Source: Amycolatopsis sp. FDAARGOS 1241 (lineage in GTDB: Bacteria > Actinomycetota > Actinomycetes > Mycobacteriales > Pseudonocardiaceae). Taken from it: DNA of 64,000 nucleotides. The first letter of the stretch is position 1. Each line of letters starts with the position of its first letter. Below are positions 1 to 8,312 of the stretch, piece after piece. The position numbers were made by a program, and so were the translations under genes. The DNA lies in assembly GCF_016889705.1 (NCBI RefSeq), contig NZ_CP069526.1, positions 3,658,001 to 3,722,000 on the forward strand. The letters run 5' to 3'. A model generated the notes under the pieces. The model made no database searches. It worked only from the letters and a program-made list of their open reading frames with translations, and was not told where the DNA came from.

Positions 1-329
1 CCGCCTGTGTGGCCCGCACCATCACCCACCCCGCGGCGCCGGTGGCGTACCGGCCGACCGAATACGTGTGGAGCGACCAGTACGACTGGAAGATCCAGAT
101 CGCCGGACGGCCGCAGCGGGCCGACGGGTTCGAGCTGGCCGGCGACCCGGCGGCCGACCCGCCGCGGTTCGCCGCGCTCTACCGCAGCAGCGGCGCGCTT
201 TCGGCCGTGGTCACCGTGAACTGGCCGAAACTGCTCGTCAACGCGCGGCGCCTCATCGCCGCGGGAACCCCCTACGAGGAAGGACTTTCCGTGCTGGACA
301 AGCTGATCACGCCGGTGGGTGCGGCATGA
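1..329 (+). CDS. FAD-dependent ferredoxin reductase, C-terminal part (5' truncated by window)
   Basis: About 108 codons are open from the first base to a TGA that overlaps the next start (ATGA). The peptide carries the C-terminal reductase domain seen in oxygenase-associated ferredoxin reductases: the YVWSDQYDWKIQIAG strand, a FAALYR segment and a closing amphipathic helix with NWPKLLVNARRLI. The FAD and NADH Rossmann domains must lie upstream of the window. In the family this protein moves electrons from NAD(P)H through FAD to a ferredoxin feeding a Rieske oxygenase or P450. The overlap with the aldolase gene suggests one catabolic operon. Which oxygenase it serves cannot be seen. Confidence 0.8.
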   Translation, partial: ACVARTITHPAAPVAYRPTEYVWSDQYDWKIQIAGRPQRADGFELAGDPAADPPRFAALYRSSGALSAVVTVNWPKLLVNARRLIAAGTPYEEGLSVLDKLITPVGAA

Positions 330-1051
330 GCGGGTACGCGGACGAGCGTCAGCTGGTGTCCGACGCCTGCCGCGTGCTCGCCGCCCGCGGCCTGGCCGAA
401 GGGTTCCTCGGGCACGTTTCCCTGCGCGTGGACGAGAATCGCCTGCTCGTGCGCTGCCGGGGACCGCGCGAGCGCGGGCTCGCCTGGACGACACCCGAGG
501 ACATCCGGCTCGTCGACCTCGACGGCGCGGCCGCGGCGCCCGGGGAACTCGACGGCTGGTGGGCGCCCAAGGAACTGCCGCTGCATACGGAGGTGCTGCG
601 GACCGATCCGGCGGTGACGGCCGTCGTCCACGCGCACCCACCCGCCGTGGTGGCGGCCGACCTGGCGGGGCTGGCGATCCGGCCGATCATCGGCGCGTAC
701 GACATCCCCGGCGCGCACCTCGCGGCCGGCGGCGTGCCGGTGTACCCGCGCGGCGTGCTGGTGCGGAACCGGACGCTGGCGGGGGAGATGGTGGCCGCGA
801 TGGCGGGCCGTCCGGTCGTGCTGCTGCGCGGGCACGGCCTCACGAGCAGCGGCGGATCGGTGCAGGAAGCCGTGCTGCGGGCGGTGTCGGTCGACACGAT
901 CGCGCGGATGGCCTTGTCCGTGGTGAGCGCGGGCGGGCAGCTCACCGACCTGCCGCCCGAGGATCTGGCCGAGCTGCCCGACATCGGCCCGGCGTTCAAC
1001 GAAGGCGTCGCGTGGAGCCACGAGCTGGCGCGGCTCGGCACGCCGGGCTAG
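326..1051 (+). CDS. Class II aldolase/adducin family protein
   Basis: This 241-aa protein is the usual size of the zinc-dependent class II aldolase/adducin family (fuculose-phosphate aldolase, ribulose-phosphate epimerase, various decarboxylases). Visible motifs are GHVSLR near the N terminus, the acidic KELPLHTEVL segment, the metal-binding VHAHPP and a late LLRGHG that supplies a further histidine. The substrate cannot be deduced. The ATG lies inside the upstream stop (ATGA), so it is cotranscribed with the ferredoxin reductase, and it may act on a ring-cleavage or hydroxy-acid intermediate. Its stop overlaps the convergent IclR stop by 4 bp through a shared CTAG. Confidence 0.85.
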   Translation: MSGYADERQLVSDACRVLAARGLAEGFLGHVSLRVDENRLLVRCRGPRERGLAWTTPEDIRLVDLDGAAAAPGELDGWWAPKELPLHTEVLRTDPAVTAVVHAHPPAVVAADLAGLAIRPIIGAYDIPGAHLAAGGVPVYPRGVLVRNRTLAGEMVAAMAGRPVVLLRGHGLTSSGGSVQEAVLRAVSVDTIARMALSVVSAGGQLTDLPPEDLAELPDIGPAFNEGVAWSHELARLGTPG

Positions 1052-1842
1052 TGCAGGAGTGGTGCGGCCTCGGCGATCGTCTCCTTGAGCCGCTCGCCGA
1101 TGTGCCGCACCTCCGCGCGCGAGAGCCGCCCCACCGGCAGCGACACGTTGATCGCGAGCCGCACCGGGAGGTTCCCGGCGGGGAAGGCGACAGCGACCGA
1201 CGCGACGCCTTCCTCGCTTTCCTCGTTGCTGGTCGCGTACCCGCGCCGGCGCACGCCGTCGATCTCCAGCTCCAGCTCGCTTCGGGTGCCGATCGAGTTG
1301 GGCGTGAGCGTCTCCAGCTGCTCGCCGGGGTACATGCGGCGCAGGTCGTCGGTGGAGAACTCCGCGAGCAGCGCCTTGCCCGTCGACGTGCAGTTGGCCG
1401 GCATGGCCTGCCCGAGCCGCGAGGCGACCCGCACCGCGCGGGGGCTTTCGAGGGCTTCGATGAAGCGCACGGTGGTGCCGTCGAGGATCGCGAGGTGCAC
1501 GGTCTCGGCGAGCTCGCTGTTGAGCTTCTCCAGGAACGGCCGCAGCGTCTCGCGCACGTCGAACCGTTGCAGGATCGCGAACGCGACGGCGGTGAGCGAC
1601 GTGCCGGGCCGGTAGGCCTTCGTGCGCGAGTCCTGCCGGATGAAGCCGCGGTACTGCAGCATCGCCAGCAGCCGGTGCGCGGTGGAGGACGCCACCCCCA
1701 GGTACTCCGCCACGTCCGTCATCCGCAGCTCGGGGCGATCCCCCAGCAGCAGGAGGATCCGAAGAGCCTTGTCCACCGAATCGATCGGGTACTGCGGTGC
1801 AGGCGAGTGGGCACCGGCGGCGTCGAGAGCAGGCTTCTTCAT
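1048..1842 (-). CDS. IclR family transcriptional regulator
   Basis: A 264-aa IclR-type regulator. The N-terminal winged helix is clear (MTDVAEYLGVASSTAHRLL, then GFIRQDSRTKAYRPG), followed by the effector-binding domain with TSTGKALLAEF and a RRRGYATSNEESEEGVAS segment typical of the family. I chose the ATG at 1842 over an in-frame TTG at 1860. No good Shine-Dalgarno is visible for either, so the mRNA may be leaderless. The ATG lies inside an 18-bp palindromic site repeated upstream of the divergent ABC operon, which suggests self-regulation and control of the importer. IclR proteins usually sense aromatic or small organic acids. Confidence 0.92.
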   Translation of the reverse strand: MKKPALDAAGAHSPAPQYPIDSVDKALRILLLLGDRPELRMTDVAEYLGVASSTAHRLLAMLQYRGFIRQDSRTKAYRPGTSLTAVAFAILQRFDVRETLRPFLEKLNSELAETVHLAILDGTTVRFIEALESPRAVRVASRLGQAMPANCTSTGKALLAEFSTDDLRRMYPGEQLETLTPNSIGTRSELELEIDGVRRRGYATSNEESEEGVASVAVAFPAGNLPVRLAINVSLPVGRLSRAEVRHIGERLKETIAEAAPLLH

Positions 1843-1852
1843 AGCAGAAGCG
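1833..1852. promoter_or_regulatory. Putative IclR operator, copy 1
   Basis: GCTTCTTCATAGCAGAAGCG has internal dyad symmetry (CTTCT-N6-AGAAG) and covers the IclR start codon. A copy with one mismatch over the first 18 bases lies at 2096-2115. Binding by the adjacent IclR protein is inferred. Confidence 0.5.
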
Positions 1853-1860
1853 TACGGCAA

Positions 1861-2095
1861 CCGGACGATCCGGCCGAGCGGTGATCAGCTTCTCGGGTCC
1901 GGACGGACACTCGCGCGGGGGTGTCGTCGATCGCTTCTTCGTCGCGGTGGGTGGGCAAAGCCCGCCGGTTCGACGGCAGAGACGGGCTCCGTGCGCGCGA
2001 GACGCCGCCGGGGCGTGGCCTCACCCCGGGGCGCCACCCTCGGCCCGTTGCCCGTGCGTCTTGACCCCGACCACAACCTCTGTTAGACAGAGCGC
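1861..2095. other. Divergent intergenic region, iclR / ABC importer
   Basis: No convincing gene is present. A partial third match to the operator half-site (GCTTCTTCGTCGC) is seen near 1929-1946. The segment must hold the promoters for the regulator and the importer, but I could not pick reliable -10/-35 boxes. Confidence 0.5.
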
Positions 2096-2115
2096 GCTTC
2101 TTCATCGCAGAAGAA
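2096..2115. promoter_or_regulatory. Putative IclR operator, copy 2
   Basis: GCTTCTTCATCGCAGAAGAA contains the perfect inverted repeat TTCTTC-N6-GAAGAA and nearly repeats the site at 1833. It ends 12 bp before the importer start codon, a position where a bound repressor would block transcription or early elongation. Confidence 0.5.
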
Positions 2116-2126
2116 ACTGGTGAACC

Positions 2127-3317
2127 ATGACCGTTGCTGTTCAGTTCTCCTCCTCGCCGCGAGAGTCCCCGCCGCGGCGCCGCCTCGGCGCCCTGATCGC
2201 AGCGATCGCCCTCGGGGCCGCCGGGTGTTCCGCGTCGGCCGCGTCCGGGGACTCCGGCGCGTACACCCTGGGGCTCATCACCAGCCAGACCGGGACCGGC
2301 AGCCAGCTCGGCGTCGGCGAGCTGCAGGGCGCGCAGCTGGCGGTGGACCAGATCAACGCCCGCGGCGGCGTCAACGGCAAGCAGCTGCGCCTGCGCACCG
2401 CGGACGACCAGAGCAACCCCGCCCAAGCCGTGCTGCAGACGCGCAAGATGCTGGGCGGTGTCGACGCGCTCGTGGGGCCGTCGCTGTCCGGGCCGTGCCA
2501 GGCCGTGATTCCCCTGGCCACCAGCGCGCAGCTGATCGACTACTGCCTGTCGCCCGGCGTGAAGCCGAAACCCGGCTCGTACCAGTGGTCGGCCAGCGCC
2601 CCGACCGCCACGCTCGCCGACCGGCTGCTCGCCTACTGGAAGGGCCAGGGCCTCACCCGCGTCGGGCTGATCTACACCACCGACGCGAGCGGTCTCGACG
2701 GCGCGCACGCCGTCCAGCAAGCCGCGGCGCACACCGGTGTATCCGTGGTGGGGCAGGCGAGTTACAGCCCCAGCGCGGTTTCGGTGACGTCGCAGCTGCA
2801 GGCCGCCACCGCCGGCAAACCGCAGGCGCTCGTGGTCTGGAGCAGCGGCGCGGCTGCGGGTGTCGCGTTCAAGGGGATCGATCAGATGGGGCTGAAGCTG
2901 CCCGTCGCCACCACCGACGGCAACCTCACCTACGCCTTCCTGCGCCGCATCGCCGACTACACGCCGGACACGCTGCTGATCCCGGCGACGCGTGATTTCT
3001 GGTGGCAGCAGCAGAACCCGGGCGCCCCGGTGCAGCAGCTGGAACGCGGCTACCACGACGAGTTCCGCGCCCGCTACGGCGCCGACCCGGACTTCGGCCC
3101 GGGCGTCGCCTACGACGGGGTGCTCCTCGTCGCGCAGGCTCTCGAGAAGGCCCACGGCGACGTGACCCACGCCCGCGACGCGCTCGAGAGCTTGCGCGGG
3201 GTGTCCGGCGTCGTCGGCACCTACACCTTCGCCCGGGACGACCACCGCGGCATCGACGCCGAGGACGTCGGCATCGTGCGCGCGGTGAACGGCCGGCTGA
3301 CCTTCGTCGGGAGATGA
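2127..3317 (+). CDS. Branched-chain amino acid-type ABC transporter substrate-binding lipoprotein
   Basis: A 396-aa periplasmic-binding protein of the LivJ/amide-binding family. The N terminus has an arginine-rich n-region, a hydrophobic stretch and a lipobox-like LGAAGC (Cys34), so it should be a membrane-anchored lipoprotein. The mature part begins with the typical YTLGLITSQTGTGSQLG and continues with GAQLAVDQINARGGVNGKQL, the diagnostic first lobe of this family. The ligand may be a branched-chain amino acid, an amide or an aromatic acid; the hydrolases downstream and the IclR gene favour a catabolic substrate. It is first in a five-gene operon with 4-bp overlaps. Confidence 0.92.
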   Translation: MTVAVQFSSSPRESPPRRRLGALIAAIALGAAGCSASAASGDSGAYTLGLITSQTGTGSQLGVGELQGAQLAVDQINARGGVNGKQLRLRTADDQSNPAQAVLQTRKMLGGVDALVGPSLSGPCQAVIPLATSAQLIDYCLSPGVKPKPGSYQWSASAPTATLADRLLAYWKGQGLTRVGLIYTTDASGLDGAHAVQQAAAHTGVSVVGQASYSPSAVSVTSQLQAATAGKPQALVVWSSGAAAGVAFKGIDQMGLKLPVATTDGNLTYAFLRRIADYTPDTLLIPATRDFWWQQQNPGAPVQQLERGYHDEFRARYGADPDFGPGVAYDGVLLVAQALEKAHGDVTHARDALESLRGVSGVVGTYTFARDDHRGIDAEDVGIVRAVNGRLTFVGR

Positions 3318-4204
3318 GCTCGACCATGACCGGACTGATCCAGGTCCTCATCGGCGGTCTCGCCGACGGGGCCGTGTACGCGCTGATCGCGCTGGGCGTC
3401 TCGCTCGTCTATTCGATCAGCCGCATCATCAACCTCGCCCAGGGCGGCTTCGTCGTCCTCGCCGCCCTCCTGGCCGTGTCGATCCAGCAGTGGCTGGGTG
3501 TGCCGCCGCTGGTCACGGTCGTGATCGTGGTGCCGTTGTTCGCGCTCCTGATGGCCGGCGTCGAACGCCTCGTGATGGCACCCGCCGCCGCACGGGCCAC
3601 GCCGGACCGGATGCTGCTGGTCACCGTCGGCGTGCTGCAGGCGATCGGCGGGTTGCTGCTGCTCGCGTGGGGCAATCTGCCCTACACGATGCAGCCGTTC
3701 AGCGGGGACACGGCCATCACCATCGGCGGGGTCCGCATCGTTTCGCAGTACCTGTGGATCATCGGCGCGCTCGTCCTCACGGTCGTGGCGCTGTGGTTCC
3801 TGGTGCAGCGCACGAACCTGGGCCTGACGATGCGCGCCACGGCGAGCAACCCCGAAGCCGCCTCGTTGCAGGGCATCAACGTCGGGCGCGTGCGGCTGCT
3901 CGCGTTCAGCATCGCCGGAGCCATGGCCGCGCTCGCGGGCACCACGGTCATCCCGGCGACGTTCCTGCAGTTCTCCACCGTCACGCCGTACGCGGTCGCC
4001 GGGTTCATCGCGGCGGTCGCAGGCGGGCTCGGCAGCACGGCCGGCGCGGTCGTCGGCGGGCTGGTTCTGGGGCTGCTGCAAGGACTGTTCAGCCGCTACA
4101 CCAGCGGTGACCTCGCGCAGGTGATCGCGATGGCGGTGCTCATCGTGCTCCTGCTCGTGCGACCGACCGGGCTGCTGGGGAAGACGAGCGAGGTGCGCCG
4201 ATGA
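3314..4204 (+). CDS. livH: Branched-chain amino acid-type ABC transporter permease (LivH-like)
   Basis: A 296-aa integral membrane protein with about eight hydrophobic segments. The start SRIINLAQGGFVVLAAL and the loop LTMRATASNPEAASLQGINV are hallmarks of LivH permeases, the latter being the cytoplasmic loop that contacts the ATPase. The ATG at 3314 overlaps the upstream TGA; an in-frame ATG at 3326 is an alternative. With the next gene product it forms the membrane channel of the importer. Confidence 0.93.
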   Translation: MSSTMTGLIQVLIGGLADGAVYALIALGVSLVYSISRIINLAQGGFVVLAALLAVSIQQWLGVPPLVTVVIVVPLFALLMAGVERLVMAPAAARATPDRMLLVTVGVLQAIGGLLLLAWGNLPYTMQPFSGDTAITIGGVRIVSQYLWIIGALVLTVVALWFLVQRTNLGLTMRATASNPEAASLQGINVGRVRLLAFSIAGAMAALAGTTVIPATFLQFSTVTPYAVAGFIAAVAGGLGSTAGAVVGGLVLGLLQGLFSRYTSGDLAQVIAMAVLIVLLLVRPTGLLGKTSEVRR

Positions 4205-5184
4205 CCACGCAGGAACGAACCACTCCCACCACCGCGATCGCGTCGCGCCCACGGCCCGGCCGTTCGCCCGCACGCCTGGCCCTGGTGGCGCTCGGCGTGG
4301 TCGTCGCGCTCGTGCTGCCGATGCTGGTGCCCGGCTGGCTGGGCCTGCTCGTGATCGCCGGGATCTTCTTCCTGATCGTGCTCGGGCTCAACCTGCTCAT
4401 GGGCTACGCCGGGCAGGTTTCGCTGGGCCAGACACTGTTCATGGCGCTGGGCGGTTACGGCGCGGGCCTGCTCACCCTGCGCTGGCACTGGCCGACCCTC
4501 GTCGCGATGGTCGTGATGGCGGTCGTCTCCGCCGGCGTCGCAGCCGGGCTCGGCACAGTGTTCCTGCGGCTGCGCGGCTACTACCTCGCGCTCGCGACGC
4601 TCGGGCTCGCCGTGATCACGGAGTCGCTGGCCTCCGGGCTCACCGGGTTCACCGGCGGCCCGTCGGGGCTGGTGGGGGTGCCGAGCCTGCGGCTGGGCAC
4701 GTTCGACGTCTTCAGCGACCAGGCCAACTACTACCTGCTGCTCGTGGTGTGCGGGCTCGGCGCGTGGTTCGTCGGCAATCTGCAGCGGTCGCAGACCGGG
4801 CGCGCGCTGTCGGCGATCGCCGCCGACCCCGCGGCCGCGACGATGCTCGGCATCAACTCCTCGCGCTACAAGACCGGCGCGTTCGTGGTCTCCGCCGTCT
4901 ACGCCTCACTCGGTGGCAGCCTCTACGCGTACTACCTGCGGTTCATTTCGCCGGAAGTCGTCGGCGTGACGGTGGCGCTGAGCATCGTGATCATGCTCGC
5001 GCTGGGCGGCGCCCGCACGATCGTCGGGCCGCTGCTGGGTGCGCTCGTGATCCAAGGGCTGCCGGAGGTCGGGCAGAGTTTCGCGTCGTGGTCGCCGTTC
5101 GTGGCCGGCGTCGTGCTCATCCTCGTGATCACCTACCTGCCCCGGGGGATCTGGGGCACCGTCAAGAAGGCGGCGCAGCGATGA
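4201..5184 (+). CDS. livM: Branched-chain amino acid-type ABC transporter permease (LivM-like)
   Basis: A 327-aa multi-pass membrane protein. After a short polar N terminus the hydrophobic segments begin; LNLLMGYAGQVSLGQTLFMALGGYGA is reduced here to its key part GYAGQVSLGQ, the signature of LivM proteins. The coupling loop GRALSAIAADPAAATMLGIN is visible in the second half. The start overlaps the livH-like stop by 4 bp (ATGA) and the end overlaps the ATPase gene in the same way, so translation is probably coupled. Confidence 0.93.
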   Translation: MTTQERTTPTTAIASRPRPGRSPARLALVALGVVVALVLPMLVPGWLGLLVIAGIFFLIVLGLNLLMGYAGQVSLGQTLFMALGGYGAGLLTLRWHWPTLVAMVVMAVVSAGVAAGLGTVFLRLRGYYLALATLGLAVITESLASGLTGFTGGPSGLVGVPSLRLGTFDVFSDQANYYLLLVVCGLGAWFVGNLQRSQTGRALSAIAADPAAATMLGINSSRYKTGAFVVSAVYASLGGSLYAYYLRFISPEVVGVTVALSIVIMLALGGARTIVGPLLGALVIQGLPEVGQSFASWSPFVAGVVLILVITYLPRGIWGTVKKAAQR

Positions 5185-5954
5185 CGACCGAGACCCCGCT
5201 GCTGGCCGTCCACGGCCTGACCCGCCGCTTCGGCGGGGTCACGGCTGTCGACAACGTCAGCTTCACCGTCGCGGAGGGTACGGTGCGGGCCATCATCGGC
5301 CCGAACGGCGCCGGCAAGACGACGCTGCTGGACCTGATGACCGGCTTCACCGCACCCGACGCGGGTCGCGTCGAGTTCGCCGGCCGCGACATCACCGGTA
5401 TCCGGCCGCACCGGCTGCCCGCGCTCGGTCTCGCGCGCACGTTCCAGTCCGCGCGCCTGGTGGGCACGCTGACGGTGCGCGAGAACGTGATGCTCGGCGG
5501 CTACCGCTTCACCCGCGCGCGGTTCCTGTCCGACGGGCTGCGGCTGCCGCGGACGCGCCGCGAGGAACGCGCGCTCGGCCGCCGCGCGGACGAGCTGCTG
5601 GAGTTCCTGGAACTCGGGGCGTTCGCGGACCGGCCGGCGGGGGAGCTGCCGGCGGGCGCGCAACGGCTCGTCGAGGTCGCGCGCGGCCTCGCGGGCGGCC
5701 CGACGTTGCTGCTGCTGGACGAACCGGCCGCGGGTCTCGACGATACGGAGACCGGCGAGCTCGCCGCGGCGCTGCGGGCGGTGTGCGCCGGCGGGATTTC
5801 GCTCGTGGTGATCGAGCACAACATCGAGCTCGTGATGACCGTCAGCGACCACGTCACCGTTCTCGACGCGGGTCGCGTGATCGCTGACGACGTGCCGCAG
5901 GGGGTGCAGGCGGACCCCGCCGTGATCGAGGCCTACCTGGGAGCGAAGCCATGA
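5181..5954 (+). CDS. livG: ABC transporter ATP-binding protein (LivG-like)
   Basis: A 257-aa ATPase of the Liv importer. Walker A is GPNGAGKTT, the LivG-type sequence GLARTFQSARL follows, and Walker B is LLLLDEPAAGLD with the switch histidine in VVIEHN. The signature helix reads LPAGAQRLVEVARGL rather than the canonical LSGGQ, a deviation common in LivG proteins but stronger than usual here. The start lies in an ATGA overlap with livM and the stop overlaps livF. It hydrolyses ATP on the cytoplasmic face to drive substrate uptake. Confidence 0.93.
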   Translation: MTTETPLLAVHGLTRRFGGVTAVDNVSFTVAEGTVRAIIGPNGAGKTTLLDLMTGFTAPDAGRVEFAGRDITGIRPHRLPALGLARTFQSARLVGTLTVRENVMLGGYRFTRARFLSDGLRLPRTRREERALGRRADELLEFLELGAFADRPAGELPAGAQRLVEVARGLAGGPTLLLLDEPAAGLDDTETGELAAALRAVCAGGISLVVIEHNIELVMTVSDHVTVLDAGRVIADDVPQGVQADPAVIEAYLGAKP

Positions 5955-6709
5955 ACCTGACCGTCCGCGGGCTCGACGCCCGCTACGGCTCCACCCGTGT
6001 GCTGCACGACGTCTCGTGCGAGGTGCCGGACGGCACGATGGTCGCGATGATCGGCGCAAACGGCGCGGGCAAGACGACGCTGCTGAAGTGCATCGCGGGC
6101 CTGCACCGCCCGGCGAAGGGCGAGATCACGCTCGGCGGCTCACCGGTCACCGGCCTCGCCGCGCACCACGTGGCCCGCCGACGAGTGTGCCTCGTTCCCG
6201 CCGGGCGGCAGCTGTTCGGGGATCTGACCGTCGCGGAGAACCTCCGGGTCGGGCTGGGCAGCCGCGGTGAATCGGGGCGGCTGGAGCGCGTGTACGCGCT
6301 GTTCCCGGTGCTGCGGGAGTTCGCGGACCGCCAGTCGGGCCTGCTGTCCGGGGGACAGCAGCAGATGCTCGCCATCGCGCGGGCTCTGGTGCGGGAGCCG
6401 GAGGTGCTGCTGCTGGACGAGCCGTCGCTGGGGATCGCGCCGCTGCTCGTCACGGAAATCCTCGGTGTGCTCCGGCAACTCGCCCGCGACGGCGTGACGA
6501 TCCTGCTCGCGGAGCAGAACGCCGCCGCGGCCCTCGCGATCGCCGACCACGGCGTCGTGATGGAGAACGGCACCATCACCCGCACTGACACGGCCGCGGC
6601 GCTGCTCGCCGACGAGGACGTGAGCCGGCACTACCTCGGCACTTCCGCCGATCCCGTCTCCGTCGGCCACGCGCGGGCTCTGCCGGCCGGTCTGCGGGAG
6701 CCCTTGTAG
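5951..6709 (+). CDS. livF: ABC transporter ATP-binding protein (LivF-like)
   Basis: The second ATPase of the importer, 252 aa. It has Walker A GANGAGKTT, the LivF-specific VPAGRQLFGDLTVAENL, a canonical signature LLSGGQQQMLAIARAL, Walker B VLLLDEPSLGIAP and switch LLAEQN. The C terminus runs about 15 residues past the usual end (after HYLG) and looks unstructured. It closes the five-gene transport operon; the first hydrolase gene follows after 20 bp with its own ribosome-binding site. Confidence 0.93.
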   Translation: MNLTVRGLDARYGSTRVLHDVSCEVPDGTMVAMIGANGAGKTTLLKCIAGLHRPAKGEITLGGSPVTGLAAHHVARRRVCLVPAGRQLFGDLTVAENLRVGLGSRGESGRLERVYALFPVLREFADRQSGLLSGGQQQMLAIARALVREPEVLLLDEPSLGIAPLLVTEILGVLRQLARDGVTILLAEQNAAAALAIADHGVVMENGTITRTDTAAALLADEDVSRHYLGTSADPVSVGHARALPAGLREPL

Positions 6710-6729
6710 TCCACAATGGAGGATCAGTC

Positions 6730-7440
6730 ATGAAGCTCGTTCTGGTGCACGGCGGCTGGCAGGGCGGCTGGGCGTGGGACGCCGTCGCCGACCACCTGCG
6801 CGCGGCCGGTCACGAGGTGTTCGCGCCCACGCTGCGCGGACTGGAGGACGGTCCGGTGGACCGCGCCGGCGTCACCCTCACCACGATGGTCGACGACCTC
6901 GTCCGGCAGCTGGCGGACTTCGACCGCTTCGTCCTCGTCGGCCACAGCGGCGGTGGCCCGGTGATCCAGCTCGTCACCGAGCGCCTGACCGGCCGCGTCG
7001 AGCGCACAGTGTTCGTCGACGCGTGGGTGCTGCTGGACGGCGAGTGCATCAACGACGTGCTGCCGGCCGAACTCGTCTCCGGAGTGCGCGCGCTGGCCGA
7101 GCAGTCCGCCGACAACACCATCGACCTGCCGCCCGCGTTGTGGTCGGCGTCGTTCATGCAGGACGCCGACGCCGCCACCGCGGACGCCGTCACCGCGCGG
7201 CTGGTGCCCACGCCGTTCGGGTGGTTCACCGAACCGGTGCGGCTGTCGCGGTTCTTCACCTCGGGGGTGGCGAGCAGTTACGTGTACCTGCTGGAGGACC
7301 AAGCGGTGCCGCAGACCGTCTACCAGGCAGCGGCGGCTCGGCTCGCGAACCCGCGGATCGTCTCGTGTGCGGGCAGCCACGAAGCCATGCTGACCAACCC
7401 CGGAGAGCTCGCCGACGCGCTGCTCAAGGCGATCGCATGA
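6730..7440 (+). CDS. Alpha/beta hydrolase (EstC/hydroxynitrile-lyase-like group)
   Basis: A 236-aa alpha/beta-hydrolase. The oxyanion motif VHGGWQGGWAW is at residues 6-16, the nucleophile elbow GHSGGG places Ser73, and the catalytic His is likely in CAGSHEAML near the C terminus. The short size and the HGGW start match the group that includes EstC-like esterases, pheophorbidases and hydroxynitrile lyases. A strong ribosome-binding site (GGAGG) lies 8 bp before the ATG. The gene overlaps the next hydrolase gene by 4 bp. It probably cleaves an ester taken up or formed by the upstream pathway. Confidence 0.88.
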   Translation: MKLVLVHGGWQGGWAWDAVADHLRAAGHEVFAPTLRGLEDGPVDRAGVTLTTMVDDLVRQLADFDRFVLVGHSGGGPVIQLVTERLTGRVERTVFVDAWVLLDGECINDVLPAELVSGVRALAEQSADNTIDLPPALWSASFMQDADAATADAVTARLVPTPFGWFTEPVRLSRFFTSGVASSYVYLLEDQAVPQTVYQAAAARLANPRIVSCAGSHEAMLTNPGELADALLKAIA

Positions 7441-8312
7441 GCTTTTCGGGCTCGCTGTACTACGATGAGCTGCTCCCGGACGGCCCGCCGGCGGGCACCG
7501 CCGTCCTCGTCCACGGCGGCAGCCTCACCGGGGCCTGCTACCTGTCCACTCCGGACGGTCGCCCGGGCTGGGCGCCGGCGTTCGCCGCCCGCGGTTACCG
7601 CGTGCTGGTGCCGGACTGGCCCGGCACCGGCCGCAGCGCCACCGTCACGCCGGACGACGTGACGGGTGAGCTGGTGTGCGCTGCGCTCGGCCGGCTGCTT
7701 CAGGAGCAGGAGTCGCCGGTTGTGCTCATCGTGCACTCCATGTCCGGCCCGTTCGGGTTCCGTTTGCTGGCCACGCATTCCGCGCACTTATCCGCCCTCG
7801 TCGCCCTCGCCCCCGGCCCACCAGGCGACATCCAGCCGGAACCCACCGTGCTCCGGTCGACTCCCGACGAACTCGAAATCCAGGGGGAGTACCTGCGCTG
7901 GCGCCTCCCTCGCCGTGGTCTCTGGTGGCCCACCGAGGCGTTCGCTCGCACGAAGATGATCGGTGCCAGCACGCGGTTTCCGTCAGGTGCCTTCGACGCG
8001 TTCCGCCGCCAGCTCGTCCCCATCCCCGCCGGGCTTCTCTCCGAACGCCAGAACGTCGACGGCCGCCAGCTCCGCACCGCGGGCCCCGTACCCGGCACCC
8101 CGGCCCTCGTGCTGACCGGCGATCACGACACCGACCACCCACGGGAAGCCGATGCCGCCACGGCTCGGTGGCTCGCGGACCTCGGCGCCGCCGTCACGCA
8201 CCGCTATCTCGACGACGCGGCCCACACGGGCAACGGGCACCTCCTGATGAGCGAGGACAACAGCGACGAGCTCGCCGAGCTGGTCATCGGGTGGCTGGAA
8301 CAGGCTCACTGA
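7437..8312 (+). CDS. Alpha/beta hydrolase
   Basis: A 291-aa alpha/beta-hydrolase coupled to its neighbour through an ATGA overlap. VLVHGGSLTGACY gives the oxyanion hole, PDWPGTGRS follows strand 4, the nucleophile elbow is VHSMSGP with the serine between Met and Met-Gly substitutes (H-S-M-S-G), and DDAAHTGNGH near the C terminus supplies the histidine. The elbow differs from the strict GxSxG rule because the first position is His-Ser rather than Gly. The substrate is unknown. It is last in the transport operon and converges on the TGT-like pseudogene. Confidence 0.83.
   Translation: MSFSGSLYYDELLPDGPPAGTAVLVHGGSLTGACYLSTPDGRPGWAPAFAARGYRVLVPDWPGTGRSATVTPDDVTGELVCAALGRLLQEQESPVVLIVHSMSGPFGFRLLATHSAHLSALVALAPGPPGDIQPEPTVLRSTPDELEIQGEYLRWRLPRRGLWWPTEAFARTKMIGASTRFPSGAFDAFRRQLVPIPAGLLSERQNVDGRQLRTAGPVPGTPALVLTGDHDTDHPREADAATARWLADLGAAVTHRYLDDAAHTGNGHLLMSEDNSDELAELVIGWLEQAH

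Noticed and set aside
272..1041. Open frames antisense to the class II aldolase
   Set aside because: The aldolase motifs are on the plus strand; the antisense products are low-complexity and lack starts with ribosome-binding sites.
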